Assembly: GCF_000013645.1 (NCBI RefSeq)
Contig: NC_007951.1
Span: forward strand, 2,914,001-2,978,000
Direction: 5' to 3'
Length of the DNA stretch: 64,000 bases
Origin: Paraburkholderia xenovorans LB400
GTDB taxonomy: Bacteria > Pseudomonadota > Gammaproteobacteria > Burkholderiales > Burkholderiaceae
How positions within the stretch are numbered: position 1 is the stretch's first letter; each line of letters opens with the position of its first letter. Position numbers and translations under genes: made by a program. The notes below the pieces were generated by a model. The model was given only the letters and a program-made list of their open reading frames with translations, had not been told where the DNA came from and searched no databases. Shown one piece after another: positions 42,474-51,848 of the stretch.

Positions 42474-43391
42474 ATGGATACACTATCGGATGTGTTGTCC
42501 CTCCTGAAACTGCAAAGTTACGTTTCCGGCGGCTTCGATGCGGCCGGCGACTGGGCCGTGCGTTTTGGGCCCTTCGACGGAATCAAGTTTCATGCGGTGC
42601 TGCGGGGCCGGTGCTGGCTTAGCGTTGATGGCGAACCCGAGCCCCTTGAGGTCACCGAAGGAGAATGCTTTCTGCTCGCGCGAGGCAAGTCCTTTTGCAT
42701 CGCGAGCAATCTTGCGGCAGAGCCGGTCGCGTTCGGTACACTCGTCCCGCAGATCAGGGATGGCCGTATCGTGACGCACAAGGGTGGCGGCGAATTCCTC
42801 AGCGTGGGCGGATATTTCACGCTGGCCGACGGTCAGGCCGATCTGCTTTTAAACGTGCTCCCTGCGGTCATCCACATTCGGGAGGAACCGGGCCCGTCAA
42901 CGCTGCGATGGTGTATCGAGCGCATGAGAGAGGAATTGCGCGAGCCCCAGCCGGGTGGTGGCATTGTCGCGCAGCAGCTGGCTACCCTTGTGCTTGTCCA
43001 GGCGTTGCGGCTGCAGTTCGCAGGCGGGCGTAACGAAGCCGTCGGCTGGCTTTACGCGCTCGCGGATAAACGGATGCGCGCGGTGATCAACGCCATGCAC
43101 GAGACGCCCGGCGCAAAATGGACCCTACAGACGCTGGCGGAGCAGGCTGCCATGTCGCGCACGAGTTTCGCCCTTCGGTTCAAGGAGCTCGTCGGGCTCT
43201 CGCCGATGGACTATCTGACGCGCTGGCGTATGAACCTCGCCGCTGCGAGGCTGACGCACTCGCGCGACTCGATTGCTGAAATCGGCCTGGCGCTCGGGTA
43301 TGACTCGGAAAAGTCTTTCAGCGCAGCTTTCAAACGGATCATGAAGTGCGCCCCGCGACAGTACGGTCGCCGGCAAACCAACGGCGGCTAA
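42474..43391 (+). CDS. AraC-family transcriptional regulator with N-terminal cupin
   Basis: A 305-residue protein. The N-terminal cupin-type sensor domain (residues about 15-180, with the FHAVLRGRCWLSVDGEPEPLEV block) precedes two AraC helix-turn-helix motifs. These are WTLQTLAEQAAMSRTSFALRFKEL near 223-246 and IAEIGLALGYDSEKSFSAAFKR near 272-293. It is divergent from the SDR-SDR-hydrolase operon and is the probable regulator of that operon. The inducer is unknown. Confidence 0.9.
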   Translation: MDTLSDVLSLLKLQSYVSGGFDAAGDWAVRFGPFDGIKFHAVLRGRCWLSVDGEPEPLEVTEGECFLLARGKSFCIASNLAAEPVAFGTLVPQIRDGRIVTHKGGGEFLSVGGYFTLADGQADLLLNVLPAVIHIREEPGPSTLRWCIERMREELREPQPGGGIVAQQLATLVLVQALRLQFAGGRNEAVGWLYALADKRMRAVINAMHETPGAKWTLQTLAEQAAMSRTSFALRFKELVGLSPMDYLTRWRMNLAAARLTHSRDSIAEIGLALGYDSEKSFSAAFKRIMKCAPRQYGRRQTNGG

Positions 43392-43620
43392 AGCGGGACC
43401 GAGACGACCTCCGCTCGAACCATGAACACACTTACGTCCGGCCTGGAATACGCATAACGAGCCGGCCGAGCAAAGCTGCGTTCAGTTCGATTAGCCCTCC
43501 CGGCGTTTGATCGAGCTTGGCAAGCCTGGATGGGTTAAAGCGAACACTCAGTAAATAGTTGCAAAAACCAGACTCACCGATCCACGGCACGATAGGTATA
43601 GCCACGCTGCACTCTTGCCG
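43392..43620. other. Gap between convergent AraC and relaxase genes, no gene seen
   Basis: About 230 bases separate the AraC regulator from the last gene of the conjugation operon. No clear terminator with a U-tract was found. Confidence 0.5.
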
Positions 43621-44634
43621 TCACCGATCCACGCCCGGTCCGACATCGTCTGGCCAATCTCTGGCGTCTGGAACCTGCGAATCGGACCGCTCGGACCGTG
43701 CGTCCTGCACTCGCTCCACCACGGGCCGGTCCCGCTGCACCGGCATGCCGCCGACGAAATATGCCATCTCGACGGCCATCGAGCGATCCTCGCGCGCACG
43801 CGATCTCGCCATCGCATAAGCCAATTCCCGCCAGGCAGCGAACACCCCGCCGTGCGCGACCCAGCCTGCGTCACGCTGCGTATCGGCCGGCAGCGGCTTC
43901 CAGTATCCCGGCGTCTCGCCGCGCGCGATCATGTGAACGACAGCGGGTTTCGGATAACGCTGCGTCACGCCACGCACACGCCGGGGCGTCGCATTGGCGT
44001 CGGCGCCGTGCTCGCGCAGTTGCTCTGCAAAGTGCTCACGCCACCGCTGCAGATCCTTGCGCCGCGGATTCAGGCGCCGCCCATCTGGGCCACGAACCTG
44101 TACGCTCAGATGCACATGCGGATGGGCTTCATCGTCGTGCGCCGCAAATGCATACGCTCGGCCATCGCCGAACTCCTGTGCCGCAAAGTCGCGTGCCGCA
44201 TCGCGCACGGCCCGCCTGTCCGTGCCCGGCGGCATCGACAGCAGGACATTGAATACCTCGCGACGTGTGCTGCTCTCCGGGATGCCCCATCCGCCGAGCT
44301 GCCAGGCCCGCGTCAGATCACGCAATGCCTCGACGCCCGCGATTCGATCGCCGTTCTGGTCTTCCAGTTCGACCTGGCCGTTGCGCGAGATGTAGCGCAG
44401 GTGTCGGCGCACGGCCCCCATGCCCTGGGCGCTCGCGGCCTTGTTCGTGATCTTGACCATTACCTCGGGCGTGCGCCGGAGCGTGCGTGCGATCTTGGCT
44501 CGCATGCGGGCGGCTTCGTCCCGGATATCAACATGCGAGAGCCGCGCAGCTCGAGCGTGCCGCAGCGGCTCCTGAAACAGCCGGTCGCCCCAGTTCACGA
44601 GCATCGCGTCGATGTAGATTTTTGGATAGGGCAT
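43621..44634 (-). CDS. MOBP/VirD2-type relaxase
   Basis: A 337-residue DNA relaxase that would nick oriT and lead the strand through the secretion channel. Motif I is the HLRYISR segment at about residues 78-84 with the presumed catalytic Tyr. Motif III is AHDDEAHPHVHLSVQV near 165-180, with the metal-binding histidines. The family normally starts at the MPYPKIYIDAML block, so ATG 44634 is taken. It lies 1 base after the MobC-like stop. It is the last gene of the conjugation operon. The C-terminus is short and basic/acidic, with no primase or helicase domain fused. Confidence 0.85.
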   Translation of the reverse strand: MPYPKIYIDAMLVNWGDRLFQEPLRHARAARLSHVDIRDEAARMRAKIARTLRRTPEVMVKITNKAASAQGMGAVRRHLRYISRNGQVELEDQNGDRIAGVEALRDLTRAWQLGGWGIPESSTRREVFNVLLSMPPGTDRRAVRDAARDFAAQEFGDGRAYAFAAHDDEAHPHVHLSVQVRGPDGRRLNPRRKDLQRWREHFAEQLREHGADANATPRRVRGVTQRYPKPAVVHMIARGETPGYWKPLPADTQRDAGWVAHGGVFAAWRELAYAMARSRAREDRSMAVEMAYFVGGMPVQRDRPVVERVQDARSERSDSQVPDARDWPDDVGPGVDR

Positions 44635-44635
44635 A

Positions 44636-45175
44636 TCAGCGGCTCCATCGGTCAAGGTTTGCGCGAATGACGCTCGATGTGGCACGCAGATGGGCGTCGA
44701 TCCGGTCCCGCATATCCGCCCAGTCCGGCATCCGGTCTGGAGTCGCCAGTTCAGCCACGCCGGAACGGACAAGCTGGCCCAGCAGACGATTGATGCCAGC
44801 CAGTTGCTGACTGGATTCCGACAGCGCGCGCATCTCGTACTCGCCGAGCTGTGGCTCGCGCGTCAACTGCGCGCGGACCAGCGACACAATCCAGCGGTTT
44901 CCGCTCAGGCCTGCCGCCCACGCCCGCTCATCTACGGCAGCCAGTTCAGACGCCGTCAGCCGGATCTCGATGCGGGTGCGAGGTTCGCCAACCACGGGTC
45001 TGATCAGATCGCGCATGACGGTGGCGGATTGGACATCGCCCTCATCATCATGGATCGCGGCCATGATCAGTTGGCGGGCGCCTTCGCCGGCCGTCAGACC
45101 ACGACGCGCACACCAGTCGTCCCAGCGCAGCCTGACGGCACCGAGTTCGACGCACAGACGCTCACGCGCGGCCAC
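44636..45175 (-). CDS. MobC-like relaxosome accessory protein
   Basis: A 179-residue protein. TRIEIRLTASELAAVDERAWAAGLS near residues 66-90 is the ribbon-helix-helix-like motif seen in plasmid mobilisation accessory proteins (MobC/TraJ type). RALSESSQQLAGINRLLGQLV near 117-137 is the conserved MobC helix. Such proteins open oriT DNA and guide the relaxase. Its gene directly precedes the relaxase gene, which supports the call. Confidence 0.75.
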   Translation of the reverse strand: MAARERLCVELGAVRLRWDDWCARRGLTAGEGARQLIMAAIHDDEGDVQSATVMRDLIRPVVGEPRTRIEIRLTASELAAVDERAWAAGLSGNRWIVSLVRAQLTREPQLGEYEMRALSESSQQLAGINRLLGQLVRSGVAELATPDRMPDWADMRDRIDAHLRATSSVIRANLDRWSR

Positions 45176-45183
45176 GATCTGCC

Positions 45184-46704
45184 TCAGCGTGACGGCGACA
45201 TCGGTGCCGGCGCGGCCGGCTCGCGATCGATTTCAGGCGCAAGGGTCCGCTCCGGTGCCGAACGCCTGCGCTGATCCCGGCCCGACGGCGCCTTCGGATC
45301 GAATACCTTCGGCGGCGGGACGGAGACGCCCTCCTTCCCGAAGGCAACGAGCATCCGTTCGGCACGCTGCTGCACGCGGGCGATCGAACGTTCTCCGAAA
45401 CCCTGTTCCCGCATCGCCGTCGCCAGCACGGTCATCTGCATGACCCAGTCGTTTTCCGGATGTCGGGCATCATGCTGACGGCGCGGAGGTGCCTCCGTAA
45501 CATGCGCGGCCAGGGAATCGGCGACGTGCGCGTCATCCGAGGGACGATCGGGTTGCGCGGGAATGGCCGACTCCCGGTCGCGCTGCACGACGTCGACCTG
45601 CCAGGTATTCCGGTAAACGTCCTTGTCTTCCTCGCGCACCACGTTGCCTTCGCCGTCGAAGACCGGCACGCGCACCGTCACGAGGCGCTTGCCGAGATTT
45701 TCGAGGACGACCTCCTGGCCGACGCCAGCTCCCGACTCACGCACGGCGCGTTCGAGGTCGACACCCCACACTGCCTGATCGACGCCTGCCGGATCGCGGA
45801 ATACCACGTAATAGGAGTCAGTGCGCGCGGGATTATGCAGGTACGGCGCGCTGCCATGCTCGCGCAGTTCACCGGCATAACGCCTCGGCGCATCGGGTTC
45901 GTCGCTGCCTGCTTTCCGGTCCGCCTGCGGGGTGCGCGGTTCCCGCACAACATCGTGCACCCGCGCAGGAGATGACGTTCCATTGACGGTAGCTGCGGCA
46001 ACAGAAGGCGTCACCGGAAACACGGGCGACTGCGCATCCGCGCGGCTCTGTTGCCCCGTAGCTGCCGCCGTCGCCACCTCGATACGATTGTCGAGCCGCG
46101 CCTGCCGGGCATCGGCGAGACGCGCCAGGTCCGCCGCCTTCGGCTCGTAGCCGCTCACCTCGATACCCAGCAATGTCGCCTGCAGCCAGACCTCGCTGCG
46201 GAATGCTTCGTGGCCCGACACGCGGATGCGTTGCCACGATTTGGCATGTGCCATGTCGAGCATCGACTCGACCACGTCCGGCCGGTTATGCTCGGTGACG
46301 AGGTACGGTCCCAGGTCCTCGAAGGCGAGCTGGAACGGCGCGTCCTTCAGGAAATACTGGTTGCCCGAGCGCATATAGCGTTTGGTCACGCGCTCGGGCG
46401 GCCGCTCAAGCGGCACGTAACCACGATCGACCGCAGACGCCATTCCGGCCGGTGCCGGTGCTCCTCCCTGCTGCGCCGCGTGTGCTCCCGCACCGGGATC
46501 GTCCCGGACTGCCTGGTCGCGCAACCTTGCGCGGGCGGCGTCGAACTCACGCCGGCGCCTCGCAGAGACCGCATCCATCGCGGCCGAATCCAGCGTGCCC
46601 GGATAAACCTCGGACTGCACCGGACCGCCGTCGCCGCCCGGTACGTCCTGCTCGATCACGTTGATGACCGGATCGGCCTCATGAGCCGAAGTTGTCTGAG
46701 CCAT
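45184..46704 (-). CDS. LPD7-domain protein of the conjugation operon
   Basis: A 506-residue protein. The segment RYMRSGNQYFLKDAPFQLAF at about residues 108-127 begins the large polyvalent protein domain LPD7, continuing through MLDMAHAKSWQRIRVSGHEAF and ATLLGIEVSGYEP near 147-185. LPD7 is often fused to the C-terminus of TraI-type relaxases, but here it is a separate protein. A second conserved block lies near residues 290-370 (RYAGELREHGSAPYLHN). The ribosome site GAGGTG precedes the ATG. Its role in transfer is not established. Confidence 0.75.
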   Translation of the reverse strand: MAQTTSAHEADPVINVIEQDVPGGDGGPVQSEVYPGTLDSAAMDAVSARRRREFDAARARLRDQAVRDDPGAGAHAAQQGGAPAPAGMASAVDRGYVPLERPPERVTKRYMRSGNQYFLKDAPFQLAFEDLGPYLVTEHNRPDVVESMLDMAHAKSWQRIRVSGHEAFRSEVWLQATLLGIEVSGYEPKAADLARLADARQARLDNRIEVATAAATGQQSRADAQSPVFPVTPSVAAATVNGTSSPARVHDVVREPRTPQADRKAGSDEPDAPRRYAGELREHGSAPYLHNPARTDSYYVVFRDPAGVDQAVWGVDLERAVRESGAGVGQEVVLENLGKRLVTVRVPVFDGEGNVVREEDKDVYRNTWQVDVVQRDRESAIPAQPDRPSDDAHVADSLAAHVTEAPPRRQHDARHPENDWVMQMTVLATAMREQGFGERSIARVQQRAERMLVAFGKEGVSVPPPKVFDPKAPSGRDQRRRSAPERTLAPEIDREPAAPAPMSPSR

Positions 46705-46759
46705 ATCGCCACCTCATATCCTTCAGGAACGGTCTTGCCCGCGAGTCGCGAGCCATCTG

Positions 46760-48625
46760 CTATCGATCGGGGTGCGCGCCCGGCTCGCGGGAAGAACCTG
46801 GCTCCTTCGCCGGCTCCTTCGCTTTCTCCAGTGCTTCGGTCCGCCATTCCCGGATGCGTGCCCACGACCGCGCCTGCAACTGGTCGAGCATGCCTTCGAG
46901 ATTGGGACTGAAGTTCAGCTCCTGCGCGGATTTCTTCAGTGAACGCACGGCCCGGTCAAGCAGATCGCGCGCGCGGTCCCACGGATAAACTTTCGCTTCG
47001 CTGCCGTCGTAGCCGACCTGCAGCTCGGAACCATTCAGCCGCGCGTTGTCGTTCATCCATTTCAGACGGTCGGAAACAAAGGTCATCTGATCCTTGCGGT
47101 GAAACACGACGCTGCGCGTCGCGACCTCCTGGATCAGGTAGTGCTCGGTGTAAAACACCTCACCGCGATACGGCCCGCCGTTCTCGCGCGGCGTACCCAT
47201 CTTCAGCGGCGAACCGAACCGGTGTTCGGCGAGCGCCTTGATCTCGTTCGGCACATCACCCACAGCAAACAGGGGTTCGCCGACCGGCGGACGCGATGGC
47301 GGAAGACGCGAGGGACTGGCGGCCGGCACCGTCGGCGGAACCGCATCCGACAATGCGGTGGCCGGAGAGTCTGCCGGTGCGGCCGCCGCCGGTTCAGCAG
47401 CGGCCGGTGGCTCGCCTGCTGTGAGTACATCCGGTCCAGCCTGTTTCGATGTGCTTCGCTTCGATGACCGACGACGCGGACTGCCACCTTCGTCGGACAG
47501 CAGCTTTTCCTTGACGTTGCCCACTTCTCCGCCCTCCTCACGCTCGCCCATTTCAATCACGTTCACGCCGTCCGCTTTCCCGACAGAACGGACCACCTCA
47601 CGCAGGTACGCACCGACCGCCTCGAAGCCCGAGAGCACCGCCATGTCGCTGAAATCGTTCGGCACCTTGTCGTCGATACGCGCGTCGGCGGCGAACTGCG
47701 GCCAGGCCACGCGCGCCTGCGCGTCTTCTGCCGCCTGCCGGGCCTGCGCTTCGCCGCGGCCCAGTTCGCCGAGCACGATCAGGTCCGCTTCGGGATAGCG
47801 CTCGCGCAGGCGCGTCGCCACCAGCGACAGGTTTCCGCTCGACAGCGCCGCCACCGCGAACCAGCCGGTGGCACGCGACGCGGACAATGCCGTCGCCACG
47901 CCCTCGGCAATCAGGATCAGCGACGACTCGGCGTCTGGCACCAGCGTCGACTCCGTCATCCAGTAGCCGCCCTTTTTCACGCCACCGGCCAGCGACGACT
48001 TCAGTCCCTTCTCGTCGATCAGTTCCAGCGTCGACATGGAGCGGTCGTTCCAGACCGGCACGATCAGCACACGTCCCGCGAGCGTCTGCTCCTCGCTGGC
48101 CGGTGCATAACCGAGCAATGCGTGCAGCTCCAGCGCATCCAGTTCACGCAGCGTGTCCATCGGTTCCAGGTGCTTGCGCTCAAGATACGGATGCACCGGC
48201 CCGACCGGACGCGCCCATTGCCAGATCGATGCGGCCTCGCGCGCGACGGCCGCATGGCGTGCCTGTCGCTGCGCCTCGTCGCGCTCACGCCGCGCGAGCA
48301 CTTCAACGGACGGCGCCAGCACGGCCGTCATCTGATCGGGGTAATGTGTGCGGCTGAGATCGAAACCGTGCTGGCGCGCGTGCCAGAACAGCGTGGCCAG
48401 CGTCTTGCCGCCCGACGCACTGGCCGAGCGCCACGTCGTGCGCGCCGCCCGGTCGTTATAGTTGGCGGCCGTGCGACTCCAGGCATCCCAGATCTCGAAA
48501 CCCTCGTCACCGAATCCGTGCTTGAGCGCGAATGCCATATCGACCCAGGTCGCGTAGTCGTCGGCCGGGACCGCAGCAAGGGCGGCACGCGCGCGCTCGG
48601 CCTCGTTCGCATAGGGCGTGCTCAT
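46760..48625 (-). CDS. Primase/TOPRIM protein of the conjugation operon (PriCT-2 type)
   Basis: A 621-residue protein. The N-terminal PriCT-2-like domain (residues about 5-70) has ALAAVPADDYATWVDMAFAL and FEIWDAWSRTAANYNDRAA. The middle has a zinc-less primase-like region with VHPYLERKHLEP. A TOPRIM fold follows with LILIAEGVATALSASRATG near 242-260 and ADLIVLGELGRG. A Pro/Ala/Ser-rich linker leads to a C-terminal domain. Such proteins prime the complementary strand after transfer. The start overlaps the virD4 stop by 4 bases. Confidence 0.78.
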   Translation of the reverse strand: MSTPYANEAERARAALAAVPADDYATWVDMAFALKHGFGDEGFEIWDAWSRTAANYNDRAARTTWRSASASGGKTLATLFWHARQHGFDLSRTHYPDQMTAVLAPSVEVLARRERDEAQRQARHAAVAREAASIWQWARPVGPVHPYLERKHLEPMDTLRELDALELHALLGYAPASEEQTLAGRVLIVPVWNDRSMSTLELIDEKGLKSSLAGGVKKGGYWMTESTLVPDAESSLILIAEGVATALSASRATGWFAVAALSSGNLSLVATRLRERYPEADLIVLGELGRGEAQARQAAEDAQARVAWPQFAADARIDDKVPNDFSDMAVLSGFEAVGAYLREVVRSVGKADGVNVIEMGEREEGGEVGNVKEKLLSDEGGSPRRRSSKRSTSKQAGPDVLTAGEPPAAAEPAAAAPADSPATALSDAVPPTVPAASPSRLPPSRPPVGEPLFAVGDVPNEIKALAEHRFGSPLKMGTPRENGGPYRGEVFYTEHYLIQEVATRSVVFHRKDQMTFVSDRLKWMNDNARLNGSELQVGYDGSEAKVYPWDRARDLLDRAVRSLKKSAQELNFSPNLEGMLDQLQARSWARIREWRTEALEKAKEPAKEPGSSREPGAHPDR

Positions 48626-50349
48626 TGCAGCACTCCCGTCGCCTGCGAACCATTCGACATGGCGCGCCGTGCCGGCGCAACGAAATCAAGTTCGGCGACA
48701 TCGAGATCACCAGCAACCAGACGGCGGCGGGCTAGCTCGACTTTCTTCGCGGGCACGCCGAGCAGCATGAAATGCCGCTCCACGTAAGCCACCGCGTCGT
48801 CCTCGCTGATATCTGCCAGGTTCGGCGGCAGGTCGCGCGGGTCCCATGCCTGCAGCACTTCGAGGTATTCAGGCGGCAGGTTGATCAGGCCCGCGCCGTC
48901 CGGATCAATCTCGTCCGGATGCAGGTCACGCAACCGCCTTTCGACCACGGCGCTGAAGTGCGCGAGGTTCATCGCGGGCACCTCGGGTGCGGTCATCACG
49001 CGCGCGGCAAACTCGGGATCGCGCCAGTAGCAGAGCTTGTCGGCCAGGATCGGCTTGGTGTTTTCGAGCACGATGATTTCCTTCTCGCGCCCCAGCTCCT
49101 TCAGTTCCTGCGGCAACAGCAGCGGCCGGCGCTGCTCGGACACGTTCTCGCTCGACCCGCCCCGCCCGCCGAAGATCGCGTTCGAGCGACTGACGCTGCG
49201 CGACTGATCCGTCAGCGTGCCCAGCATCTCTGAGTAGTCGTTGGCGTCCTTCTGCTCGCGCGGCGCATAGAGAATCTGCATCGCGTGGTTCGTGACGAAG
49301 GTGCGCGCATCGGCCCGTCCATAGACCGACTCGAGCTGCGCGATCGACTGGACGATCGACAGCAGGCGCAGGTTGTAGCCCGCCATGTAGGCCACCGCGC
49401 GGGCAAGAATGTGGATCTTGCCGATCGCCGTCATCTCGTCGAGCAGCAGCAGACACTGGAACCGGAGCGTGGGATCAGCCTCGGGCAGCTGCTTCGTATT
49501 CAGGTTGATCACCTGCGAAAACAGCAGGTTCACGATCAGCGCCGCTTCGGCCAGGTGATCGGGTGTCACGCCGATATAGACGGAGATACGGCGCCGACGC
49601 AGATCGCGCGGATCGAAATCGTTCGCGCTGGTGGCTGCGTCGACAACCGGATTGGCCCAGATTGTCAGCGGCGCGTTGAACGTCGCCAGCACACTCGCCA
49701 GCACCTTGTCGTCGTTCGACAGGAAGCGGTTCAGCGCGTCGACACACTGCCCGGACAGCAGATCCCGATGCTGAACCAGCGCGCGCTGCAGATACGTCTT
49801 GACCGGCATGCCGTTGCCCGAGGACTGCCGCAGTACCTCGCCCATCGTGACCGGATAATTCGGGATCGACGTGCCCTTGCCGGCGCGACGCGCATCGCGC
49901 CACTCGCACAGCAGCAATACGATGGCAAGGAACAGGTTTCGGGCCTGGTCTTTCCAGAAATCGTCGTGGCCGCCGGGTGGATACAGCGCGTAGCCGATCG
50001 CGAGAATGTCGCCCACCCGGAACAGACCGTCCGAGATCGCCGACAGCGGGTTGTAGCGATGCGTGCGACCGTCCTCGGCGAACGGATTGAAAAGGTACAC
50101 GTCTTGCCCACAGGCTTTTCTGAAACCCGCTGTCACGGCGTAGTTCTCCTGCTTCACGTCGAGCACCACGACCGAATCCGGAAAACTGAGCAGGTTCGGG
50201 ATCACGACGCCAACGCCCTTGCCCGAGCGCGCGGGTGCGGCCAGCAGCACGAACTGCTGGCCGGCGAACCGCAGGTAACGGCCACGCCATACGCCCACGA
50301 CAATCGCAGGCAGGGAACCGGGGTATGCGGGCGATGCGTGCGTCGTCAT
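48622..50349 (-). CDS. virD4: VirD4/TraG coupling protein, cytoplasmic ATPase part
   Basis: A 575-residue ATPase with Walker A APARSGKGVGVVIPNLL near residues 42-58 and Walker B CLLLLDEMTAIG near 322-333. This is the T4SS coupling-protein motor that docks the relaxosome to the VirB channel. It lacks the two N-terminal membrane helices of normal VirD4. Those are encoded by the gene immediately upstream, whose TGA overlaps this ATG (50346-50349). The start MTTHASPAYPG lies in what is normally the linker between membrane domain and nucleotide-binding domain. Split or frameshifted virD4 is therefore the best description. Confidence 0.85.
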   Translation of the reverse strand: MTTHASPAYPGSLPAIVVGVWRGRYLRFAGQQFVLLAAPARSGKGVGVVIPNLLSFPDSVVVLDVKQENYAVTAGFRKACGQDVYLFNPFAEDGRTHRYNPLSAISDGLFRVGDILAIGYALYPPGGHDDFWKDQARNLFLAIVLLLCEWRDARRAGKGTSIPNYPVTMGEVLRQSSGNGMPVKTYLQRALVQHRDLLSGQCVDALNRFLSNDDKVLASVLATFNAPLTIWANPVVDAATSANDFDPRDLRRRRISVYIGVTPDHLAEAALIVNLLFSQVINLNTKQLPEADPTLRFQCLLLLDEMTAIGKIHILARAVAYMAGYNLRLLSIVQSIAQLESVYGRADARTFVTNHAMQILYAPREQKDANDYSEMLGTLTDQSRSVSRSNAIFGGRGGSSENVSEQRRPLLLPQELKELGREKEIIVLENTKPILADKLCYWRDPEFAARVMTAPEVPAMNLAHFSAVVERRLRDLHPDEIDPDGAGLINLPPEYLEVLQAWDPRDLPPNLADISEDDAVAYVERHFMLLGVPAKKVELARRRLVAGDLDVAELDFVAPARRAMSNGSQATGVLQ

Positions 50350-50726
50350 AGCAGTCCCGCCCGGCGGATCTCCGCCTCCCTCGCAAAGCGCGCGCTGCCG
50401 TAGAGACGGCGTCGGCCCGAGCGTTCGAACAATGCGTGCAGCCCGAACACCGGGCCGCCGAAAGACAGCAGCACGCCAAAGAGCGCAGCCCCCGCAAGCT
50501 TGCGACCGGCGTTCGGCATCAGACCGTGCCGCCAGGCCAGCGCGGCGTCGAGCCAGCCCGACAGGCCCGCGTGCAATGGATTGATCCGCAGGCTCGCGTA
50601 CAGGAAAAACGACGCGAGCCAGAGCGATGCGGCCAGTCCGCCAAGAAGGCATATCAGCACGACCAGCGTCACCGCTGCCGGTCGGGCATGCTGAAGCAGA
50701 CGGGAGGATGGTCCGGTCATGGCCAT
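50346..50726 (-). CDS. VirD4/TraG N-terminal membrane domain as a separate small protein
   Basis: A 126-residue protein. It has two hydrophobic segments, VTLVVLICLLGGLAASLWLASFF (split over residues about 19-41) and LAGAALFGVLLSFGGPVFGL (about 77-96). It ends in RRLYGSARFAREAEIRRAGLL, which is the conserved sequence found in VirD4 just after its membrane helices (LHGSAxxAxxxEIRxAGLL). It stops at TGA 50346-50348 and the ATPase part restarts at the overlapping ATG. The two polypeptides together reconstitute a whole VirD4. A point change that split one gene is likely, and translational coupling could keep it functional. Confidence 0.82.
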   Translation of the reverse strand: MAMTGPSSRLLQHARPAAVTLVVLICLLGGLAASLWLASFFLYASLRINPLHAGLSGWLDAALAWRHGLMPNAGRKLAGAALFGVLLSFGGPVFGLHALFERSGRRRLYGSARFAREAEIRRAGLL

Positions 50727-50729
50727 CCC

Positions 50730-51848
50730 CTAGACGAACGCGGTGCGCGCCTTGCGCACTGGATCGAACCAGACTTCAGTCATGCGCCAGCGTTTGCCGG
50801 TCTGCTCGCCCGCAACGTCGAATACGGGCTGCGCCTCCATGTGCGCGACAACGTCGATCGTCAGGAACAGCAGGCGCTTGAGCGCGGCATCGTCCCAGGC
50901 AGCAGCCTCGGGGTGTTCCTTCGCCATCAGCGCGAAACGCTCGATCGCCACCGCGGCATTGGGCGCGTGGTAACTCGTGATCGAGCCGGCGTGGCCCGTC
51001 GTCAGCAGCTTCAGGAAATCGTAGGCTTCGGCACCGCGCAGCTCGGCGAGCAACACGCGATCGGGACGCATGCGCATGGTGCTGGCGATGAGATCGGCGG
51101 GCGTGACGCGCGCCTGGCCCTGCCCGCCTTTGCTGTACAGCAGGTGGACGCAGTTCTCGATGTGCCGGATGAACAGCTCGCGGACGTCCTCGATCGTCAC
51201 GATCCGCTCGGTCGCCGGAATCGAACGGCACAGGGTTTTCATGAAACTGGTCTTGCCCGACCCCGTGTTGCCGACGACCACGAGATTGAGCCGGTCCGTC
51301 ACCGCACGACCGAAGAAGGCACCCCAGTCGTGCTCTTCCAAACACCGGACGAGACGGTGGTCCTCTGCGCGCAGCACCGGCAGCGCCGCATCGAGCCCGT
51401 CCGGGCGATGCCATACCGTGTCGTCGAACAGACCTTCGTCGCGATAGGCATCGAGGCTTTTTTCGCGCGCGGACGGCCGGCGGATCGTGATGGAGACGGT
51501 GCGCGGCGGCACGACCGGCGGCACCACAATCTGGATGCGCGCGTCGCCTGGCAGCAACGCGGACAGGACCGGATGCTGGGCCGAGATCTCCTGGTTCGTC
51601 AGCGTGGCGACCGCTACCGCGAATGACATCAGCCGGTCGAAATCGAGGTCCACGCAGTCGTGACCGTGCCAGCCACGCGCGTTCTCGGTCAGGACGCGCT
51701 GCGGCCGGTTGATCACGAGTTCCGTCACGTCGGCGTCCTCGAGCAGCGGCGCGAACGGACGCATCAGCTCACGTACGGAAGCATCGTCGGGCAGACGAGC
51801 CAGCATGGGATCGTGGGGCGAATCCGACGTATCAGGGCGGAACGTCAT
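50730..51848 (-). CDS. virB11: VirB11 ATPase
   Basis: A 372-residue hexameric traffic ATPase of the T4SS. The N-terminal domain has VTELVINRPQRVLTE. Walker A is VVVGNTGSGKTSFMKTL near residues 190-206, the Asp box is IVTIEDVRELF and Walker B is RVLLAELRGAEAY. The His box is GHAGSITSYHA. It overlaps the virB10 stop by 4 bases and precedes the virD4 fragments. Confidence 0.95.
   Translation of the reverse strand: MTFRPDTSDSPHDPMLARLPDDASVRELMRPFAPLLEDADVTELVINRPQRVLTENARGWHGHDCVDLDFDRLMSFAVAVATLTNQEISAQHPVLSALLPGDARIQIVVPPVVPPRTVSITIRRPSAREKSLDAYRDEGLFDDTVWHRPDGLDAALPVLRAEDHRLVRCLEEHDWGAFFGRAVTDRLNLVVVGNTGSGKTSFMKTLCRSIPATERIVTIEDVRELFIRHIENCVHLLYSKGGQGQARVTPADLIASTMRMRPDRVLLAELRGAEAYDFLKLLTTGHAGSITSYHAPNAAVAIERFALMAKEHPEAAAWDDAALKRLLFLTIDVVAHMEAQPVFDVAGEQTGKRWRMTEVWFDPVRKARTAFV

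Noticed and set aside
48622-50652. A 676-codon start for the VirD4 motor gene
   Set aside because: The first 100 codons overlap the real VirD4 membrane-domain gene in another frame and look random (Arg/Ala-rich). ATG 50349 is coupled to the preceding stop.
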